Part shown: piece by piece, positions 60,690 through 64,000 of the stretch | Numbering within the stretch: position 1 is the first letter of the stretch | Layout: every line of letters starts with the position of its first letter | Assembly: GCA_934045075.1 (NCBI GenBank) | Contig: OW203724.1 | Location: 4,758,973 to 4,822,972 of the forward strand | DNA from: Yponomeuta sedellus | Lineage: Eukaryota; Arthropoda; Insecta; Lepidoptera; Yponomeutidae | Direction of reading: 5' to 3' | Length of the DNA stretch: 64,000 nt | Made by a program: the position numbers and the translations under genes | The notes under the pieces: model-generated | What the model was told of the DNA's origin: nothing | Seen by the model: only the letters and a program-made list of their open reading frames with translations | The model's database searches: none

Positions 60690-61157
60690 CAGTCTGTTAG
60701 CTCTTAGAATATACCTCGGGTTCTAGAGCAGGCTTCGGTTTTCGCCGAAAGCACACGAGTACCTAATACTTCCTACCTAGTACTTCCTGCTCTGTATAAC
60801 ACTTTTCTTCACTATTTTGAAAAGTTATGTAAAGGTAAATAAATAAATATAAATATTCATGGATATATTACACAGACCTCGTTAGCCCTATACTAAGTAC
60901 AACTCAATGACTTGTGTTATAGGTAGGTGCTAACTCGACGATAGATTTAATACAATAAATACATAGATAACATCCAAGACCCGAGACAAACTAGAAAAGT
61001 TCGTTTCTTAATTTGACCCGGTCGGGGATCGAACCCGAGACCGTCGGTTATACAGTCAGGCCGTCGAGTGTCATATTATTTTCGATATTTCTCTTACACG
61101 ATTATATTCAATTCTATCCTATAGTAGCCGAGGTATATTCTAAAAGCTAACAAACTG
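60690..61157. mobile_element. TA-flanked MITE, 468 bp, containing a SINE
   Basis: 30-bp inverted ends (CAGTCTGTTAGCTCTTAGAA... and its reverse from 61157) match at 28 of 30 positions; TA lies just outside (60688-60689 and 61158-61159). About half of the element is the nested SINE-C. Confidence 0.7.
60839..61075 (-). repeat. tRNA-like SINE family C, nested in a MITE
   Basis: Minus strand: CGACGGCCTGACTGTATAAC, ACGGTCTCGGGTTCGATCCC, CGACCGGGTCAAATTAAGAA, GGGTCTTGGATGTTATCTAT, AGGGCTAACGAGGTCTGTGT, with a short (TTTA)n tail. Confidence 0.75.
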
Positions 61158-61189
61158 TAACGATGCAAAACAAAATTTTGATATTTCCT

Positions 61190-62205
61190 TTATTCTGTAC
61201 TATCATATTATTTACTGTACTAATAATGCAAGACCGCCATGTTACGTATCGCGAGATAGAGGCTATTCTGGGCATATGCATGACGAGCATTCATATTATA
61301 TTACATGAAAATTTGTCTGTAAAAAAATTTGTTCGCGTTGGATCCCGCACAACTTAACTCAGGATGAAAAAGATGCTCGCGTCGAATGGTGCAAGAAAAC
61401 CTTAAAAAAATTCAACGGAGGCGACTCAAAATCTGTTTATAATATCAACACAGGTGACGAATCCTGGATCTACGCGTACGATCCCGAAACTAAACAACAA
61501 TCAACCGTTTGGGTGTTTCAAAATGAGCCGAACCCTACGAAAGTGGCTCGTGCAAAAAGCACTGTAAAGCAAATGGTGGCCTGTTTTTTTGGTATTAATG
61601 GCCATGTGGCTACAATACTACTGGAGAATCGCAGAACGGTTAATTTGAAGTGGTACACGACCATTTGTTTGCCGGAAGTGCTTGAAGAAATACGCCATAA
61701 CAACCAGCGACGCAGAATCATATTTCACCATGACAATGCCAGCTGTCGTACATCTCAGGAAACAACTACATTTTTGGATGGTCAAAAAATAGAATTGATG
61801 GGTCATCCACCGTACAGCCCTGATTTGGCTCCCAATGATTTCTATTTATTTCCAAATGTAAAGAATAAATTACGTGGTCAACGATTTTCGACCCGTGAAG
61901 ATGCCATAGATGCGTTCAAACAGCACGTTTTGGAGATACCTCAATCAGAGTGGAAAAAGTGTTTTACAAATTGGTTTCATCGAATGCAAAAGTGCATCGA
62001 TCATAGTGGAGAATGCATATTGGAGAATACGAGATTATTACCACGAAATCGTCCTAGGTACTTAATTTATTTCACCATCATACATAAGCGGCTTCGAATA
62101 AAACTCAATAGTTTTATTCAGCAATCTGAGCTGGGGTATTTTTTGGTTTCTAATGGATTTTTTTACGCAGCAAATCCTCTTTTAGAGCAGGAAGGTTTAC
62201 GTTAA
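61190..62205 (+). pseudogene. mariner (DD34D) transposase, 5'-truncated and frameshifted
   Basis: Cut-and-paste transposase of the mariner family. N-terminal first helix-turn-helix is missing; the reading begins at IMQDRHVTYREIEAILGI (second HTH). A one-base slip in the A7 run near 61320-61327 moves the rest to another frame, in which SRWIPHNLTQDEKDARVEWC (the WVPHEL linker equivalent) continues openly to 62205. Catalytic residues: TGDESWIYAY (first Asp), HHDNAS (second Asp), YSPDLAPNDFYLF (third Asp), with 34 residues between the second and third. The normal end GEYFEKQ-like is lost by a second frame change after HSGE, and the frame runs on into unrelated residues. Terminal inverted repeats are not recognised. 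Closest in style to mariners common in moths and ants; inactive. Confidence 0.85.
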
Positions 62206-63450
62206 TAGGATCGTATATTTTTTCTCCGCGGCGAAAACATTTCTGTAGTTAGATGTAACATTTTCATAAATTCTTTTGAGAGAACGCTGGCCCAGCTGTG
62301 CTGGCGCGCTAAGATGTTGTGTTTTCCAGCTGAGAGACGCTAAAAAGCGCATAAATGTCGCCGCTGGCGTCGCGACCGTAAACAGCGGACATCGCTGTCT
62401 AAGTGCTCTCTAGACGACCTCAGCCGCTGGATTCCGGCGCGGCCCGATTCGCCCCGACGTCGATATTTCGCACATCCTCACATACGTGAGTGACATAAAA
62501 AGATTCGCGAATTATCTACTTATTTAAATTCCGTCCAACATTTTAAAATTTTCCCACGTCTCCCGACCGCAGTGCAGCGCCAAGTTGCAGCTTATTCGTT
62601 ATGAACATTGAAAGTTGCCGGCGTGTTCCCAAGAGTTGGTAGAATCTAAATTTATCTTCCACCGTAATTTAGTCGGAAATCGCTGGTTTGAATTTGTGCC
62701 TTGGGTGGATAGCATCAAGTGCCTCGATTGGCCGCCGCAGTGCCGTCGAGCTTCTGAGTAATCTGTGTTCTTGTGATAAGACCAGCACACACGCTTAAAT
62801 GTACGCATGTCACACAACATGACGTCGTCAGGGGAAATTAAGTCGTAACACCTGTGCACAAAGCTCTAAGTAAACGAATGATTTCGGACGTCTTGCAACT
62901 TTGTGCTGTGCCCATACTGCCTAAGTGGTATTTCATGTACAGAGCCTGTAGCATAAATATTCATGTAGCGTTTTAAAACTTTATAACATATATTCCAAGC
63001 AGCTGAATGCAAAGTAATAAAATAATAGGTATTTTTACTCGAAAAATATTGGAGTTAGTTTTATGGCTTTGCAGCTACTTAGTTTTTCTAATAAAACAAA
63101 TGTTTTGTGTTATAAAGGGCGATTAGTCGCAGGTTTAGTGGCGGTGTGTGCAGGGCTTTGTAGTACGGCGTGCATGCAACGCCTCCGTCAGCCAACTCGC
63201 ATGCAACTGTAATGTTAACTAACTACCTATATAAGCGTATTCCTCGTTGATGCTCAATTCAGACACCATTATAAAATTCATAATGTTTGACTTAAATCCG
63301 ATGCCGATATTACTACAGAAAATATATTAGTACTAGCATAATTGCCCTTAATCTCTGTAAGATTCTATTCAATACTTTTACATTCACTGAATAGAGTGGA
63401 TAATATAATTCTTTATCGTCCTCAGAAATAATATTAACTGAAATTAAATT
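62206..63450. other. No gene; CpG-rich patch
   Basis: 62330-62480 and 62700-62760 are CpG-rich with no open frame of note. It could be a host regulatory region, but nothing specific supports that. Confidence 0.4.
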
Positions 63451-63545
63451 AGATAGATCGATACAATATTCTTTATTGCATGTACACTAGAGATTACACA
63501 TAAGACTTAAAAAATAACACTACAGTACAAGTGGCGGGCTTATTA
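63451..63545 (-). repeat. LINE 3' tail
   Basis: AGATAGATCGATACAATATT, TTTATTGCATGTACACTAG, and CAAGTGGCGGGCTTATTACT in reverse of the common LINE end. Confidence 0.55.
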
Positions 63546-63589
63546 CTAAAAGTAATAAATAGATTTTTTCGCTGGCTTTAAGATGGCTT

Positions 63590-63824
63590 GACGGCCTCGG
63601 TGGCACAGCGGTTTGGCACGCTGTGTAAAACCGAAGGTCTCGGGTTCGATCCCCGGCCGGGACAAACTAGGAAACGAACTTTTCTAGTTTGTCTCGGGTC
63701 TTGGATGTTATCTGTGTATATATTGTATTAAATCTGTCGTCGAGTTAGCACCTATAACACAAGTCATTTAGTTGTACTTAGTATAGGGCTAACGAGATCT
63801 GTGTAACATGTCCATGAATATTTA
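63590..63824 (+). repeat. tRNA-like SINE family C, full-length
   Basis: GGCCTCGGTGGCACAGCGGT (A-box), AGGTCTCGGGTTCGATCCCC (B-box), then ACGAACTTTTCTAGTTTGTC, GGGTCTTGGATGTTATCTGT, TAGGGCTAACGAGATCTGTG. Best copy of the family here. Confidence 0.8.
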
Positions 63825-64000
63825 TTCATTCATTCATTCATTCATTCATTCATTCATTCATTCATTCATTCATTCATCCATCCATCCATCCATCCATCCA
63901 TCCATCCATCCATCCATCCATCCATCCATCCATCCATCCATCCATCCATCCATCCATCCATCCATCCATCCATCCATCCATCCATCCATCCATCCATCCA
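63825..64000 (+). repeat. (TTCA)n(TCCA)n array on the SINE-C tail, cut by the window end
   Basis: (TTCA)n to about 63876, then 31 perfect TCCA units to position 64000. It continues beyond the window. Confidence 0.95.

Noticed and set aside
62330..62480. Host gene promoter (CpG-rich)
   Set aside because: Composition alone; no coding sequence follows before the window end.

Overview
The window looks like gene-poor, transposon-packed DNA from a lepidopteran (moth or butterfly) nuclear genome. The grounds are 5S-rRNA-headed SINEs like the HaSE3 family described from Helicoverpa, several tRNA-like SINEs with tetranucleotide tails, jockey-, CR1- and RTE-like LINE fragments typical of Lepidoptera, a mariner, and AT-rich intergenic DNA. 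I found no convincing host gene, no real tRNA or rRNA gene, no CRISPR array and no prokaryotic feature. The species cannot be named from the sequence.

The most important object is a 2,944-bp DNA transposon at 21431-24374. It encodes an apparently intact Transib/RAG1-like transposase of 654 residues. The gene has a TATA box, a two-codon-scale first exon joined by a 346-nt GT-AG intron to a long second exon, and poly(A) signals. All RAG1-core landmarks can be read: the three acidic residues, the CxxC pair and the HKxxxH pair. The element is bounded by a perfect 5-bp target duplication (CACTG) and by CACNNTGG termini whose inner conserved blocks are spaced differently at the two ends. It sits in the RNase H region of a decayed LINE. 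That LINE sits at the edge of a 5S-derived SINE, which sits in an older hAT-like repeat, so the target duplications give a readable order of insertion.

Layout: 0-20 kb holds LINE C-terminal remnants (26-495, 3973-4431, 6196-6445), three 5S-SINE copies, a diverged ~300-bp tandem array with CTCF-like sites (8.4-9.5 kb), a 720-bp interspersed repeat, and an unusual inverted-LTR palindrome with a 4-bp target duplication (18807-19218). 20.6-25.1 kb is the nested Transib locus. 25-38 kb holds scattered SINEs, MITEs and LINE tails. 38.4-40.6 kb is a three-block tetranucleotide array growing out of a SINE tail. 41-50 kb holds SINE-A copies, a tyrosine-recombinase-like ORF remnant with palindromic flanks, a near-perfect Harbinger-like MITE, and a jockey LINE end split by a SINE. 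50.9-53.6 kb is a 5'-truncated CR1-like LINE ending in a (CAAA)n tail. 53.7-58.5 kb is an uninterrupted (TCTG)1197 array. 59-64 kb holds a polypurine tract, two TA-flanked MITEs, a broken mariner and a SINE whose tail runs as (TTCA)n(TCCA)n off the window end.

The theme is retroposon tails seeding long tetranucleotide arrays, and repeated insertion of elements into one another. Only the Transib gene looks potentially functional; all other coding matches carry stops, frameshifts or truncations.
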